The notes beneath the pieces were generated by a model. The model did not search any database. It was not told the origin of the DNA and saw only the letters and a program-made list of their open reading frames with translations. Of a stretch of 64,000 bases of DNA, positions 55,630 through 64,000 are shown piece by piece. The translations under genes were made by a program, and so were the position numbers. Each line of letters begins with the position of its first letter. Position 1 is the first letter of the stretch. The stretch is from Actinomyces lilanjuaniae (GTDB lineage: Bacteria; Actinomycetota; Actinomycetes; Actinomycetales; Actinomycetaceae), in contig NZ_CP032514.1 of the NCBI RefSeq assembly GCF_003606385.1, positions 372,001-436,000 of the forward strand. Direction: 5' to 3'.

Positions 55630-56640
55630 ATGACCAGGACGGACAGCACACCCGGCCCCCGTGAGGACACGCTGGAGCTGACGCAGGAGTGGGACAAGGT
55701 GTTCCCTCGCTCCACCCAGGTGGACCACGCCAAGGTCACCTTCCACAACCGGTTCGGCACCACCCTGGCGGCCGACCTCTACCGGCCTCAGGGTGCCGGG
55801 GGGCCGCTGCCCGCGCTGGCCGTGTCCGGTCCCTTCGGTGCCGTCAAGGAGCAGTCCAGCGGCCTGTACGCCCAGGCCATGGCTGAGCGCGGCTTCCTGG
55901 CCGTCGCCTTCGACCCCAGCTTTACCGGCGAGTCCGGGGGCGCACCCCGCTACATGGCCTCCCCGGACATCAACATCGAGGACTTCCAGGCCGCCGTCGA
56001 CTACCTGTCCGTGCGCGAGGACGTCGACCCCGAGCGCCTCGGCGTCATCGGCGTCTGCGGCTGGGGCGGTATGGCCCTGGCCGCGGCGGCCGCGGACCCG
56101 CGCATCAAGGCCACGGTGGTCTCCACCATGTACGACCTGAGCCGGGTGGCCGCCAACGGCTACTTCGACTCCTCCGACTCCGCCGAGGCCCGCAACCAGA
56201 TGCGCGCCTCCGTGGCGGCGCAGCGCACCGCCGACTACCGGTCCGGCACCTATGCCATGGCTGGCGGCGTGGTGGACCCCCTTCCCGACGACGCCCCCGA
56301 CTTCGCCAAGGACTACTACGCCTACTACAAGACGCCGCGGGGCTACCACCCCCGTTCGCTGAACTCCAACGACGGCTGGACGGTGATCGGCGGCTCCTCC
56401 CTGATGAACGCGACCTTGCTGGGCTACATCGAGGAGATCGAGAACGCGGTGATGATCCTCCACGGGGACGCGGCGCACTCCTACTACATGGGTAAGGACG
56501 CCTTCGCCAGGCTCCAGGGTGACAACAAGGAGATGGTGACCGTGCCGGGCGCCTCCCACACCGACCTCTACGACGGTGGCGGCAAGGAGGCCATCCCGTG
56601 GGAGAGGATCGCCGAGTTCCTCACGGCAAACCTGGGGTGA
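55630..56640 (+). CDS. Alpha/beta hydrolase
   Basis: 336 residues from ATG 55630 with AAGGA upstream. The nucleophile elbow reads GVCGWGG, with Cys rather than Ser at the nucleophile position, as in dienelactone-hydrolase-like and related COG1073 proteins. Later come an acidic residue in ILHGDAAHSYYMG and the catalytic His in GASHTDLYD. No signal peptide. The substrate is unknown. It is followed by an SDR gene on the same strand, and both probably belong to the LysR regulon. Confidence 0.88.
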   Translation: MTRTDSTPGPREDTLELTQEWDKVFPRSTQVDHAKVTFHNRFGTTLAADLYRPQGAGGPLPALAVSGPFGAVKEQSSGLYAQAMAERGFLAVAFDPSFTGESGGAPRYMASPDINIEDFQAAVDYLSVREDVDPERLGVIGVCGWGGMALAAAAADPRIKATVVSTMYDLSRVAANGYFDSSDSAEARNQMRASVAAQRTADYRSGTYAMAGGVVDPLPDDAPDFAKDYYAYYKTPRGYHPRSLNSNDGWTVIGGSSLMNATLLGYIEEIENAVMILHGDAAHSYYMGKDAFARLQGDNKEMVTVPGASHTDLYDGGGKEAIPWERIAEFLTANLG

Positions 56641-56843
56641 GGCCCGGGGCGACCGGGCGGCGCTGGGGCTGGGGGCGTGTCTGGGGCCGCGCGTCAGCTG
56701 GCTCTGCGCTCCCACAGGCGTACCCTCGGGTGCACAGTGCGGTCAGCAGGCCGCACTGACATGCCCGGTGACATGCCTGGCCCGCAGCACCGGCAGGTCC
56801 GGCCCGTGGTGTCGCGGGCCGCGAAGCAGAGAGGAGCCAAGCA

Positions 56844-57620
56844 GTGACAGACCTGTTCAGTATCCGGGGCAAGAACGCCGTCGTCGTAGGGGCCAGCTCC
56901 GGCCTGGGGGCCGACGCCGCTCGCGCCTACGCCCAGGCGGGGGCCAACGTCGCGCTCCTGGCCCGGCGTACCGACCGCCTGGAGGCCCTGAGGCCCGAGC
57001 TGGAGGCCCACGGCGTCACCGTGGTGGCCGCGGGCTGCGACGTCACCGACGAGGCCAGCTGCCAGGCGGCGGTGGAGAAGGTCCTCGCCGAGTTGGGCAC
57101 CATCGACATCCTGCTCAACAACGCCGGCGTCGCCGTGTTTGGAGGGGTGGACACCCTCAGCGACGAGGACTGGGACACCTCCCTGGGGACCAACGTCAAG
57201 GGCATCGCCCACGTCTCCAAGTACGTCATCCCCCACATGAAGGAGGCTGGCTACGGGCACGTGGTCAACATCGCCTCGGTCAACGCCGTCATCGCCGACA
57301 AGACCGACGCCTTCATCCGCCACTCCTACAACGCCTCCAAGGCGGCGGTCACCGGACTGACCCGGGGCATGGCCGCCTCCTACGCCCGCTACGGCATCAC
57401 CGTCAACGCCCTGGGGCCGGGCCTGTTCTCCTCGGAGATGACGCAGCACACCCTGTTCGCCTCCCAGGAGTTCCTGGCCGCCTACAACACGCTGAACCCG
57501 GCTGGGCGCCCCGGGGCCTCCGGCGAGCTCAACGGCCCGGTGCTGTTCCTGTCCTCCGACGCCTGCAGCTACGTCCAGGGGCAGTTCATCGCCGTGGACG
57601 GCGGGATGACCATCGTGTGA
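56844..57620 (+). CDS. Short-chain dehydrogenase/reductase (SDR)
   Basis: 258 residues from GTG 56844 with GAGGAG upstream. The nucleotide-binding GASSGLG is at 17-23, NNAGV near 93, and the catalytic YNASK with Tyr162 and Lys166. Classical SDR size and motifs, C-terminal GQFIAVDGGMT. An Arg-Arg pair after the second strand (LARRTDR) favours NADP(H) (inference). Same strand as the hydrolase, 203 bases downstream. Confidence 0.92.
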   Translation: MTDLFSIRGKNAVVVGASSGLGADAARAYAQAGANVALLARRTDRLEALRPELEAHGVTVVAAGCDVTDEASCQAAVEKVLAELGTIDILLNNAGVAVFGGVDTLSDEDWDTSLGTNVKGIAHVSKYVIPHMKEAGYGHVVNIASVNAVIADKTDAFIRHSYNASKAAVTGLTRGMAASYARYGITVNALGPGLFSSEMTQHTLFASQEFLAAYNTLNPAGRPGASGELNGPVLFLSSDACSYVQGQFIAVDGGMTIV

Positions 57621-58289
57621 GGCTGGCCGCGTGAGGGTGCTCGGGTGCTCTTCTTTTCTCGGTCGCAGTCTGGTAGATGGTGTAGCTCAGCCAGGTGAGG
57701 CCGGCGATAAGGAGAAGGAGCCCGCTTAACAGGTCCGAGTACCGCTCAGACCAGGGGATTTCAGCTGGTGCGATGGACAGCCTCTGGGTGACAATGGGGT
57801 CGGCGATGACGCATGCCGCCGGGACAAGGCGAGCCAGCAGTGGCAGGGCTCCCTGCTGCTGTGAGAGCCACCCGAGTGCTCCCAGGGGCAGCACAGCACC
57901 GCTCCTGCGATGAACCACTCGATGTTGGCGAGCATCGCGCTGTGGTCGTAGGCGGAGGTGAGGATTCCCAGCGTGTAGTGGGTTCCCAGGGCGCACTGGG
58001 CGCTCAGCACCCCGGCGAGCGCCCCTGCCCGGGGAGTCGCCGTCAGGCTGCCGCAGTAGAAGGCCAGGGCTGCCCACAGGGAGCCGGAGTTGACCAGCTT
58101 GGCGCCAGTCTTCCGAAATCCTGAGTAGGTCTGCCAGCCGCCTTCTATCTCCTCCTGGAACGAGATGTTGAGGACCAAGGAGGCAGTGCCGAGAAGAACA
58201 GAGAGGAGGAGGACTTTCTTCCAGTCTGCGGATTCGGGCATGCGGAGATTCTCCAGGTCTTTGTCTGGTGACGGGAGTGCGGTTAACAT
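57586..58289 (-). pseudogene. Membrane protein, frameshifted
   Basis: ATG 58289 with GGAGG upstream starts a protein with membrane helices (VLLLSVLLGTASLVLNISF, LWAALAFYCGSL, AGALAGVLSAQCALG, MLANIEWFIAGAVLCC). After CCP the frame is lost; the continuation LGALGWLSQQQGALPLL, VPAACVIADPI and LLSGLLLLIAGLTWLSYTIY is in another frame and ends at 57586, overlapping the SDR 3' end by 35 bases. One extra base in the four-G run at 57885-57888 would restore a protein of about 234 residues with six helices. I cannot name the family with confidence. The 340 bases upstream (58290-58629) hold no gene I can support. Confidence 0.7.
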
Positions 58290-58629
58290 AACGCCTCCAT
58301 AACGGGGACGCAAGCTGGTTGGGCGGCTGTGGACACCTGAGGGAGCATCTACGACTCCGCGGTCGGCAGGTCCGGGCGGCCACGAGGCTGCCAACGCTCG
58401 GTCCCTGTTGTCGGCTGCATGGGCAGGGGGCGTGCAGCGCTGCGTCAGAGACGTAGGTCAGTTCGCACGCCCCTGTCGGGAGCGAGGACTCGTGCGGCGC
58501 TGCAGCCGACGGCAACGGGCCTCCTCCCCGTCGTGGCCCAGTGGGGCTTGTAGACCTCTTCGCCCGCAGCAGGCGCCGTCTGACCGGTTGGAAACGCTCC
58601 ACATGACCGGTTGACCAAGGGGAAAGCCG

Positions 58630-59226
58630 ATGGGGACGCGGAAGGTCGGCACGGAGGCGTCCTTTGCCACCCTTGTCAGGGACGCCTCCACCCAGTCGCA
58701 GAGGACGCAGACCGCTGTCGCCTACGTCAATGCCCTCAAGCGGCTCTTTGTCGTCGAGGAGCAGCCGACGTGAGCGCCGCACCTGCGATCCCGGTACGCC
58801 GTGCAGACCTCCCCCACGCTGCACCTCGTTGACCCGGCACTGGCGGCGGCGGTCACCTCGACCTCGGCACCGCGTCTCATGCACGACCTCCCGACTGCGG
58901 GGCTGTGGTTCGAGTCCCAGGTGGTCCAGCACCTGCGGGTCTTCGCCGAGGCGCTGGATGGCCGGGTGTACCACTACCGGGACAAGGCAGGTAAGGAGGC
59001 GGACGCCGTCGTCGAGCCTGACGACGGGCGCTGGGCCGCTTTCGAGGTCAAGCTCGGGCGGAGGCAGGTTCCTGCCGCGCAGGCGTCCCTGGTCAGCCTC
59101 GTCGCTGACATCGACACGGCGCGCACGCCCGGGCCGGTGCTCACCGCCGTCATTACCGCCGACGGCCCCACGGTGCGGCTTCCCGACGGCGTCCTCACCT
59201 TCCTGCTCCACGCCCTGGGGCCGTAG
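58630..59226 (+). pseudogene. C-terminal remnant of a DUF4143/AAA ATPase
   Basis: The frame reads GTEASFATLVRDAS, then YVNALKRLFVVEEQPT, a TGA at 58771-58773 where Trp is expected, then APHLRSRYAVQTSPTLHLVDPALAA and GRVYHYRDKAGKEADAVVEPDDGRWAAFEVKLG (split: HYRDKAGKEADAVVE and GRWAAFEVKLG). This is the end of the DUF4143 family, whose last part has a PD-(D/E)XK-like motif (EADAVVE and EVKLG). The N-terminal AAA domain is missing altogether. It is a 5'-truncated pseudogene with a nonsense codon. Confidence 0.8.
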
Positions 59227-59372
59227 CGAGCACTCCCTGCCAGGCCCGCGCGGGAGAGCACAGGCAACAGGAGCTTCATAGGACACACGGGGCTGTGTTG
59301 TCCCATGAAGTTCCTGGCGCCTGAGGCAGGTGGTGGGGTCGCAACGAGGCGGGCGGACCTGCGGCTGGCTCC

Positions 59373-59950
59373 TCACACCCACTTGCGGTGTCTGAAGAAG
59401 GCGATGCAAGTGCCGACCACCAGGAGGCACAGGGCGCCGACCGCGGGGTACCCCACGGCCACGCGAGCTCGGGCATGTTCTCGGAGCCCATCCCGTCCCA
59501 GCCGACGATAAGCGTGGGCGGGGCGAAGACCGCGGTGACGATGGTCAGCGCCGTCCTGATGCGGTTCTGGCGCACGTCAAGGTGCATCTTGTCGAGGTCG
59601 CGCAACTCGGAGCGCATCTCGTTGATGCGCTCCGCCGCACCGGTGGCCGTGTCAGCCATGATCACCTCCTCCATGCGGTCGAGCTCGCGCTCGTAGCCGC
59701 GCAGCAGGTCGGCGTCGTCCTTGATGACCTGGAGGAGGAGGTCGGCCAGGAAGCGCTCCAGCCCGGGCTGGCGCCAGCGGCGTGTGCCCGCGATGGTCCC
59801 ACGAGCCGGGCGGCCGTCCCGCGCGGGTCGATGCCTTCTGCTAGACGCATCAGTGATAACCGCTGCCGGGCGGCCGTCCCGCGCGGGTCGATGAGGACGA
59901 CGCCCTTCTCGTCCAGGGCGAAGGCAAAGCGCTGGTCGGGGCGTCCGGGT
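59373..59950 (-). pseudogene. CorA-family metal transporter remnant
   Basis: Pieces of one protein appear in three frames: FAFALDEKGVVLIDPRGTAAR, then PGLERFLADLLLQVIKDDADLL, MEEVIMADTATGAAERINEM, LDVRQNRIRTALTIVTAVFAPPTLIVGW, and after another shift YPAVGALCLLVVGTCIAFFRHRKW. This is the long helix and two membrane helices of CorA. The signature GMN reads GMG. The shifts lie at a four-base run at 59451-59454 and a three-base run at 59798-59800. There is also a 60-base in-frame duplication, and the N-terminal domain is mostly missing. Inactive as it stands. Confidence 0.75.
59805..59893 (+). repeat. 60-base spaced direct repeat in the corA remnant
   Basis: A 29-base sequence ending CCGTCCCGCGCGGGTCGATG occurs at 59805-59833 and again at 59865-59893. 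The spacing of exactly 60 bases keeps frame and doubles IDPRGTAAR in the encoded protein. Confidence 0.85.
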
Positions 59951-60079
59951 CCGTGCGGTCAGGGACGTGGCACGCGGCCCCACACGGTGGTGACCCGGCA
60001 GGCGGTGAGCAAGGGGCGGGGGCGCGGGCTGCAGGCAGCGGCAGACGGGGCTCCTGTTGCGCGTGCCGGTAGCGCTGTG

Positions 60080-60499
60080 TCACCCCAGCGCGTCGTAGTC
60101 GGCCTGGGAGACAGGCTCCAGCCACTCGGTGCGGCCGTCCTCGCCGGGTACCTCCAGGGCGATGTGCTGGAAGGCGGAGTCGGCGGCGGCCCCGTGCCAG
60201 TGCTTGAGCCCGGCGGGGACATTGACGACGTCGCCGGGCCCGAGCGCACGGGCGGGCTCGCCCCAGGCCTGGTACCACCCGCGTCCAGCGGTGACAATAA
60301 GAACCTGGCCCCCTCCGGAGGTGGCGTGGTGGATGTGCCAGCTGTTGCGGCAGCCGGGCTCGAAGGAGACGTTGTAGGCGCGTACCTGCTCGGTGGTGAG
60401 CACCGCCAGGTAGCTCTTGCCGCTGAAGTGCTCGGCGAGGCCGGTGTTCTCCTCACCGAAGGGCAGGAAGGATGTCTTCAGGTCGTCAATGGTGGTCAT
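60080..60499 (-). CDS. Cupin-domain protein (carboxymuconolactone/quercetinase-type cupin)
   Basis: 139 residues. Cupin motif 1 is visible as SWHIHHATSGGGQVLIVTAGRGW (split: SWHIHHATSGGG and LIVTAGRGW) and motif 2 as PGDVVNVPAGLKHWHGA, giving three His and a Glu/Gln-type ligand set for a metal. The substrate cannot be deduced. It follows the AKR gene on the same strand after 61 bases and is probably co-transcribed. Confidence 0.88.
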   Translation of the reverse strand: MTTIDDLKTSFLPFGEENTGLAEHFSGKSYLAVLTTEQVRAYNVSFEPGCRNSWHIHHATSGGGQVLIVTAGRGWYQAWGEPARALGPGDVVNVPAGLKHWHGAAADSAFQHIALEVPGEDGRTEWLEPVSQADYDALG

Positions 60500-60560
60500 G
60501 GTTCCTCCTGGGAAGGTTCGTGGCAGGTAGTGGCAGGGGTGGTGCAGGCGGGTCCGCGGC

Positions 60561-61451
60561 TCAGTACAGCGCTTCGCCGCCCAGCTGGTCCTTCCTGACG
60601 TAGTCGCGCAGCAGCCAGCCCACGACCTTCGGGTCGTAGTGGTCGAAGATGCGGGGGAAGGAGCCGTCGTCCAGGGCGGAGAAGGCCTCCAGGTCCGCCT
60701 CGGTGAGCTCGAAGTCGAGGACGTCGAAGTTCTCCTCCATGCGGTCGCGGTGGGTGGACTTGGGGATGACCACGACGTCCTTCTGGATCAGGGCGCGCAG
60801 AGCCACCTGCCCGGGCTTCTTGCCGTAGCGCTTACCGATCTCGGTGAGCACCGGGTTGGTGAAGATGTTGTTGCGGCCCTCGGCGAAGGGCGCCCAGGCC
60901 TCGTGGACTACCCCCAGCTCGGCCATCACGGCGTGCGCGTCGTCGGCCTGGCGGAACGGGTGGGTCTCCACCTGGTTGACGGCCGGGACCACCTCGGCCA
61001 GGGCGGCGACGTCCACGAGGCGCTCGGGGTAGAAGTTGGACACGCCGATGGCGCGTAGCCTGCCCGCCTTGTAGGCCTCCTCCATGGCCCGGTAGGCACC
61101 GGGGTAGTCCCCCATCGCCTGGTGCAGCAGCATGAGGTCGATGTAGCCGGTGCCGAGCCTCTCCAGCGACTCCTCGATGGAGGCCCTGGCCCGCTCGTAG
61201 CTCATGCTGGACACCCAGATCTTGGAGGTGAGGAACACCTCCTCGCGCGGCACGCCGCTCCTTGCGACGGCGGCGCCCACGCCCTCCTCGTTGGCGTAGG
61301 CCTGAGCGGTGTCGATGAGCCGGTAGCCGACCTCGAGGGCCTCGCGCACACAGCGCTCGGTTTCCTCCGGCGGGGTCTGGAAGACGCCGTAGCCGAGCAC
61401 AGGCATCTCGACGCCGTTGTTGAGGGTGGTCGTGGGGACGGTGGTCGTCAT
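60561..61451 (-). CDS. Aldo/keto reductase
   Basis: 296 residues from ATG 61451, with AGGAGAG upstream. Typical AKR motifs: LGYGVFQTP, catalytic Asp and Tyr in LIDTAQAYANEE, Lys in FLTSKIWV, His in LMLLHQAMGDY, cofactor site IPKSTHRDRMEENFDV (split: IPKSTHRDRM and NFDV). NADPH-dependent reduction of aldehydes or ketones is the family reaction; related to the 2,5-diketo-gluconate reductase group. Operon with the cupin gene. Divergent from a LysR regulator that probably controls it. Confidence 0.93.
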   Translation of the reverse strand: MTTTVPTTTLNNGVEMPVLGYGVFQTPPEETERCVREALEVGYRLIDTAQAYANEEGVGAAVARSGVPREEVFLTSKIWVSSMSYERARASIEESLERLGTGYIDLMLLHQAMGDYPGAYRAMEEAYKAGRLRAIGVSNFYPERLVDVAALAEVVPAVNQVETHPFRQADDAHAVMAELGVVHEAWAPFAEGRNNIFTNPVLTEIGKRYGKKPGQVALRALIQKDVVVIPKSTHRDRMEENFDVLDFELTEADLEAFSALDDGSFPRIFDHYDPKVVGWLLRDYVRKDQLGGEALY

Positions 61452-61714
61452 GTCGCTCTCCTGAGGGGTCGTGGCTGGTGGGCAAGGTGGCGCGCGATCA
61501 CGGTGCACATGCGGCTGGTCGTCCGGGTAACCAGCCGCAGCCCGGTGCGTGGGCGGCAGGCCGGGCGGCTCCAGCCTGCCGGGAGCAGTCCGGGACCTCT
61601 GTTGAGCGCATACCGGGTGCAGCCTCGCAACGTGGCCGCATGGTCCGGTCGCAACCGCGCTCCTAGTTTTGCTCTCCCTGACTCCGCTGTAAAATGCCGC
61701 TACCGGCGATGCTC

Positions 61715-61729
61715 ATGCATGGGGTGCAT
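61715..61729 (+). promoter_or_regulatory. LysR-type box between AKR and LysR genes
   Basis: Inverted repeat ATGCA-TGGGG-TGCAT with T-N11-A spacing, 21 bases before the LysR start at 61750. A TAAAAT -10-like hexamer lies at 61690-61695. Confidence 0.5.
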
Positions 61730-61749
61730 ATGTGAGGAGAGGACTCGGG

Positions 61750-62622
61750 ATGGACCTGGACCGGCTGCGCCAGCTGGACGCCATCGCGCGGGAGGGGACG
61801 GTCAGCGATGCTGCCCGGGTGCTGCACCTCTCTCAGCCAGCGCTGAGCCGCTCGCTGCGCCGCCTGGAGGCCGAGCTCGGCCAGCCGCTCTTCGACCGGT
61901 CCGGGCGGCGCCTGGAGTTCAACGAGGCGGGCCGCGTCGCCCTGGAGCACGCCCGCCATCTTCTCCGCGACGAGCGCGCCATGCGGGTAGCGCTGGACGA
62001 CCTTGCCCGTCGCACCCGGGCGCTGCGCGTGGGCACCGTGGCGCCCGCGCCCCTGTGGCGACTGACCGCGCTTACCGTGGAGCGCTTCCCGGGGCTGGTA
62101 CTTACCTCCCAGATGCTGGCCGAGGAGGAGGTAGAGGCAGGCGTCCAGGACGGTGCCCTCGATCTGGGGGTGGTGCTGAGCCCTGTGTCTCTGCCCTCCG
62201 TACGCTCGGCCTGGCTCATGGAGGAGAACCTGGCCGTTGCCCTGCCGTGCGACCACCCCCTGGCCGACCGCACGGAGGTCACTACGGCAGAGCTGGACGG
62301 TGAGACCTTCCTCCTCCTGGCTGACATCGGCGTCTGGCGCGAGGTGTGCGACCACTACCTTCCGCACTCGCAGTTCATCGTCCAGGAGGACCGCAGCGTC
62401 TTCGAGCAGATGGCGCGTAGCTCGCCGCTGCCACACTTTGTCACCGACGCCCCGTCCCTGGCGGGCTCGGTAGGGGAGCGGGTCGTCGTCCCTGTCCGCG
62501 ACGTCGTGGCCCACGCGGACTTCTACCTGGTGGTCCGTGACGGCTGCCGGGAGGAGTCGAGGGAGGTCTACGACTGGGTCAGGGACCAGGTGGACGGACC
62601 GCAGCCGCGCGGGATGGACTAG
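61750..62622 (+). CDS. LysR-family transcriptional regulator
   Basis: 290 residues from ATG 61750, preceded by AGGAGAGGA. The winged helix reads LRQLDAIAREGTVSDAARVLHLSQPALSRSLRRLE (split: AIAREGTVSDAARVL and SQPALSRSLRRLE). The effector domain follows. Divergent from the AKR-cupin operon, so it is the likely regulator of that operon and of itself. The next gene starts 184 bases downstream. Confidence 0.92.
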   Translation: MDLDRLRQLDAIAREGTVSDAARVLHLSQPALSRSLRRLEAELGQPLFDRSGRRLEFNEAGRVALEHARHLLRDERAMRVALDDLARRTRALRVGTVAPAPLWRLTALTVERFPGLVLTSQMLAEEEVEAGVQDGALDLGVVLSPVSLPSVRSAWLMEENLAVALPCDHPLADRTEVTTAELDGETFLLLADIGVWREVCDHYLPHSQFIVQEDRSVFEQMARSSPLPHFVTDAPSLAGSVGERVVVPVRDVVAHADFYLVVRDGCREESREVYDWVRDQVDGPQPRGMD

Positions 62623-62806
62623 AATGACCCACGTGCTCGATGGTGAGCGCGGACACTCGTCCTCAGGTGGCGGCCGACCGGGTGCGCCCCGGCCCCGCCT
62701 GCCCTGCACGGCCCCGGGGAGACGGCTCGCGGTGGAGCAGCACATGACTCGCCAGGGCCTGGCCCAGGCGGCGCGGTAGGACACGAGCCGGGAGGCTGAT
62801 GACACC

Positions 62807-64000
62807 ATGAACCAGCACGAGATGAACCAGTACGAGATCGACCACTTGGCAGCAGTGCGCGCGGGCGCGCCCGAGTCCATGGTGCTGCTCAGCAGCGACG
62901 GCTCCTTCCCCCTGGAGCGTCCCGGGCGCCTGGCTCTGTACGGGGCGGGGGCGCGGCGCACCGTCAAGGGCGGCACCGGCTCCGGCGACGTCAACTCCCG
63001 CCACGTCGTCACAGTCGAGGAGGGGCTGGAGAAGGCGGGCTTCACCATCACCACCAAGGCCTGGCTGGACGCCTACGACCGCATTGCCGAGGAGCACCAC
63101 CGGGCCTTCGTCGCCGGTATCCGGGAGCAGGCCAGGCAGGAGGGGCGGCCTGCCATCATGGTGGGCATGGGCGCGGTGGAGCTCGCCCCCGACTACGACC
63201 TGCCGCTGGAGGGTGATGGCGAGGCCGCCGTATACGTCCTCGCCCGCGACTCCGGGGAGGGCAGCGACCGCAGCTCCCAGGCCGGCGACGTGCGGCTCAC
63301 CGCCTCGGAGGTCCGCGACATCACCGCGCTCGCGGCGGCGCACGAGCGGTTCCTCCTGGTCCTCAACGTCGGCGGAGTCGTGGACCTGGGCCCGGTGGCC
63401 GACGTCGCCAACATCCTCCTGCTCTCCCAGCTGGGGGCGGTCACCGGTGACGCCTTTGCCGACGTCCTGCTGGGCAGGAGCTACCCCTCTGGCAGGCTGT
63501 CCACCACCTGGGCTGCCTGGGAGGACTACTCCACCGAGGGTGACTTCGGCGACCCGGACGACACCAGCTACCGCGAGGGCGTCTACGTCGGCTACCGCTA
63601 CTTCGACTCGGTAGGCAAGGTCCCGATCTTCCCCTTCGGCTACGGTCTGGGCTACACGACCTTCTCCATCGGCGCTCCCACCGTCAGCGCCTCCGGCTCC
63701 GAGATCTCCCAGATCTCCGAGATCACTGTCAAGACCACCGTCACCAACACCGGTGCCGCCGCGGGTAAGGAGGTCGTCCAGGTCTACGTCTGCGTGCCCG
63801 CTGGCCGCCTCGACCAGCCCTATCAGGCGCTGGCCGGGTTCACCAAGACCGGCGAGCTCGCCCCCGGAGCCACGCAGGAGGTCACCGTCACCGTTGACCT
63901 GACCGACCTCGCCTCCTATGACGCCTCCAGGAGCGCTACCGTCCTGGAGGCGGGCGACTACGTGGTTCGTGTGGGCTCCTCCAGCCGGGACACCACCGTG
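62807..64000 (+). CDS. GH3 family glycosidase with permuted domains (cut by window edge)
   Basis: Open for 398 codons to the end of the window, from ATG 62807 with GGAGG 11 bases upstream. It begins with what is normally the second GH3 domain (ALYGAGARRTVKGGTGSGDV, then ARDSGEGSDR near 148 with the candidate acid/base Glu, and FPFGYGLGYTTF near 280), followed by a fibronectin-III-like domain (TVTNTGAAAGKEVVQVYV). The TIM-barrel domain with the nucleophile Asp must lie beyond 64000. This C-domain-first order is known for a subset of beta-glucosidases. No signal peptide, so a cytoplasmic enzyme acting on imported glycosides is likely. Confidence 0.85.
   Translation, partial: MNQHEMNQYEIDHLAAVRAGAPESMVLLSSDGSFPLERPGRLALYGAGARRTVKGGTGSGDVNSRHVVTVEEGLEKAGFTITTKAWLDAYDRIAEEHHRAFVAGIREQARQEGRPAIMVGMGAVELAPDYDLPLEGDGEAAVYVLARDSGEGSDRSSQAGDVRLTASEVRDITALAAAHERFLLVLNVGGVVDLGPVADVANILLLSQLGAVTGDAFADVLLGRSYPSGRLSTTWAAWEDYSTEGDFGDPDDTSYREGVYVGYRYFDSVGKVPIFPFGYGLGYTTFSIGAPTVSASGSEISQISEITVKTTVTNTGAAAGKEVVQVYVCVPAGRLDQPYQALAGFTKTGELAPGATQEVTVTVDLTDLASYDASRSATVLEAGDYVVRVGSSSRDTTV

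Noticed and set aside
57586..59430. 614-codon minus-strand frame
   Set aside because: Only its last 100 codons are coding (end of the frameshifted membrane protein); the rest runs antisense to the DUF4143 remnant.
1..64000. tRNA, rRNA, complete insertion sequences or prophage genes
   Set aside because: I looked for tRNA-like T-loops, transposase motifs and phage structural genes and found none that I could support.

Overview
This is a 64-kb piece of a high-GC actinobacterial chromosome. The compact type II-C Cas9 with a zinc-ribbon HNH domain, the gene-dense G+C-rich coding style, the MrfA-type helicase and the heterodimeric ABC exporter all point to an Actinomyces-like (Actinomycetaceae) genome. 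That assignment is inferred from gene content and no search was run. Several stretches are visibly less G+C-rich (about 12.0-13.6, 25.9-27.4 and 35.9-37.3 kb) and look acquired.

Layout. 0-10 kb is ordinary chromosome: the end of a membrane protein, a secreted protein, a UPF1/DNA2-like SF1 helicase, purA, and a heterodimeric ABC exporter pair. 10.2-36.8 kb is a defence-type island. It starts with an AlbA/HATPase-type regulator (COG2865-like) broken by an in-frame amber codon and preceded by two copies of a palindromic operator. The core of the island is four large minus-strand genes: a SNF2 helicase (DrmD-like), an Eco57I-type adenine methyltransferase (DrmMI-like), a 2192-residue DEAH helicase with DUF1998 and a possible PD-(D/E)XK nuclease, and a UvrD-type helicase with a RelE-like N-terminus. 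A plus-strand cassette splits them: a Phd/RelE toxin-antitoxin pair, a structured repeat element, an XRE-ImmA/IrrE regulator, a broken relB, and a protein with an RX6H HEPN-like motif. Unknown membrane proteins flank the helicase block on both sides. The set resembles DISARM class 1 and Druantia but is neither in its canonical form, so it is my main candidate for an undescribed system.

37.3-45.3 kb is a complete type II-C CRISPR-Cas locus: a 16-repeat array read on the plus strand, an orphan degenerate repeat, then cas2, cas1, cas9 and a tracrRNA with its own promoter and terminator, all on the minus strand. Each repeat ends in an extended -10 motif, so each spacer may have its own promoter, as in Neisseria type II-C arrays.

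45.4-64 kb is chromosome again: a cyclophilin-like protein, an MrfA-type helicase, an ABC-2 exporter next to a NarL-type two-component system, two LysR regulators each beside metabolic enzymes (alpha/beta hydrolase and SDR; AKR and cupin), several decayed genes (a DUF4143 ATPase, CorA, a membrane protein), and the start of a domain-permuted GH3 glycosidase cut by the window edge. Several reading frames in 51-60 kb are broken at G/C runs that are one base short, which may be sequence error or real decay.
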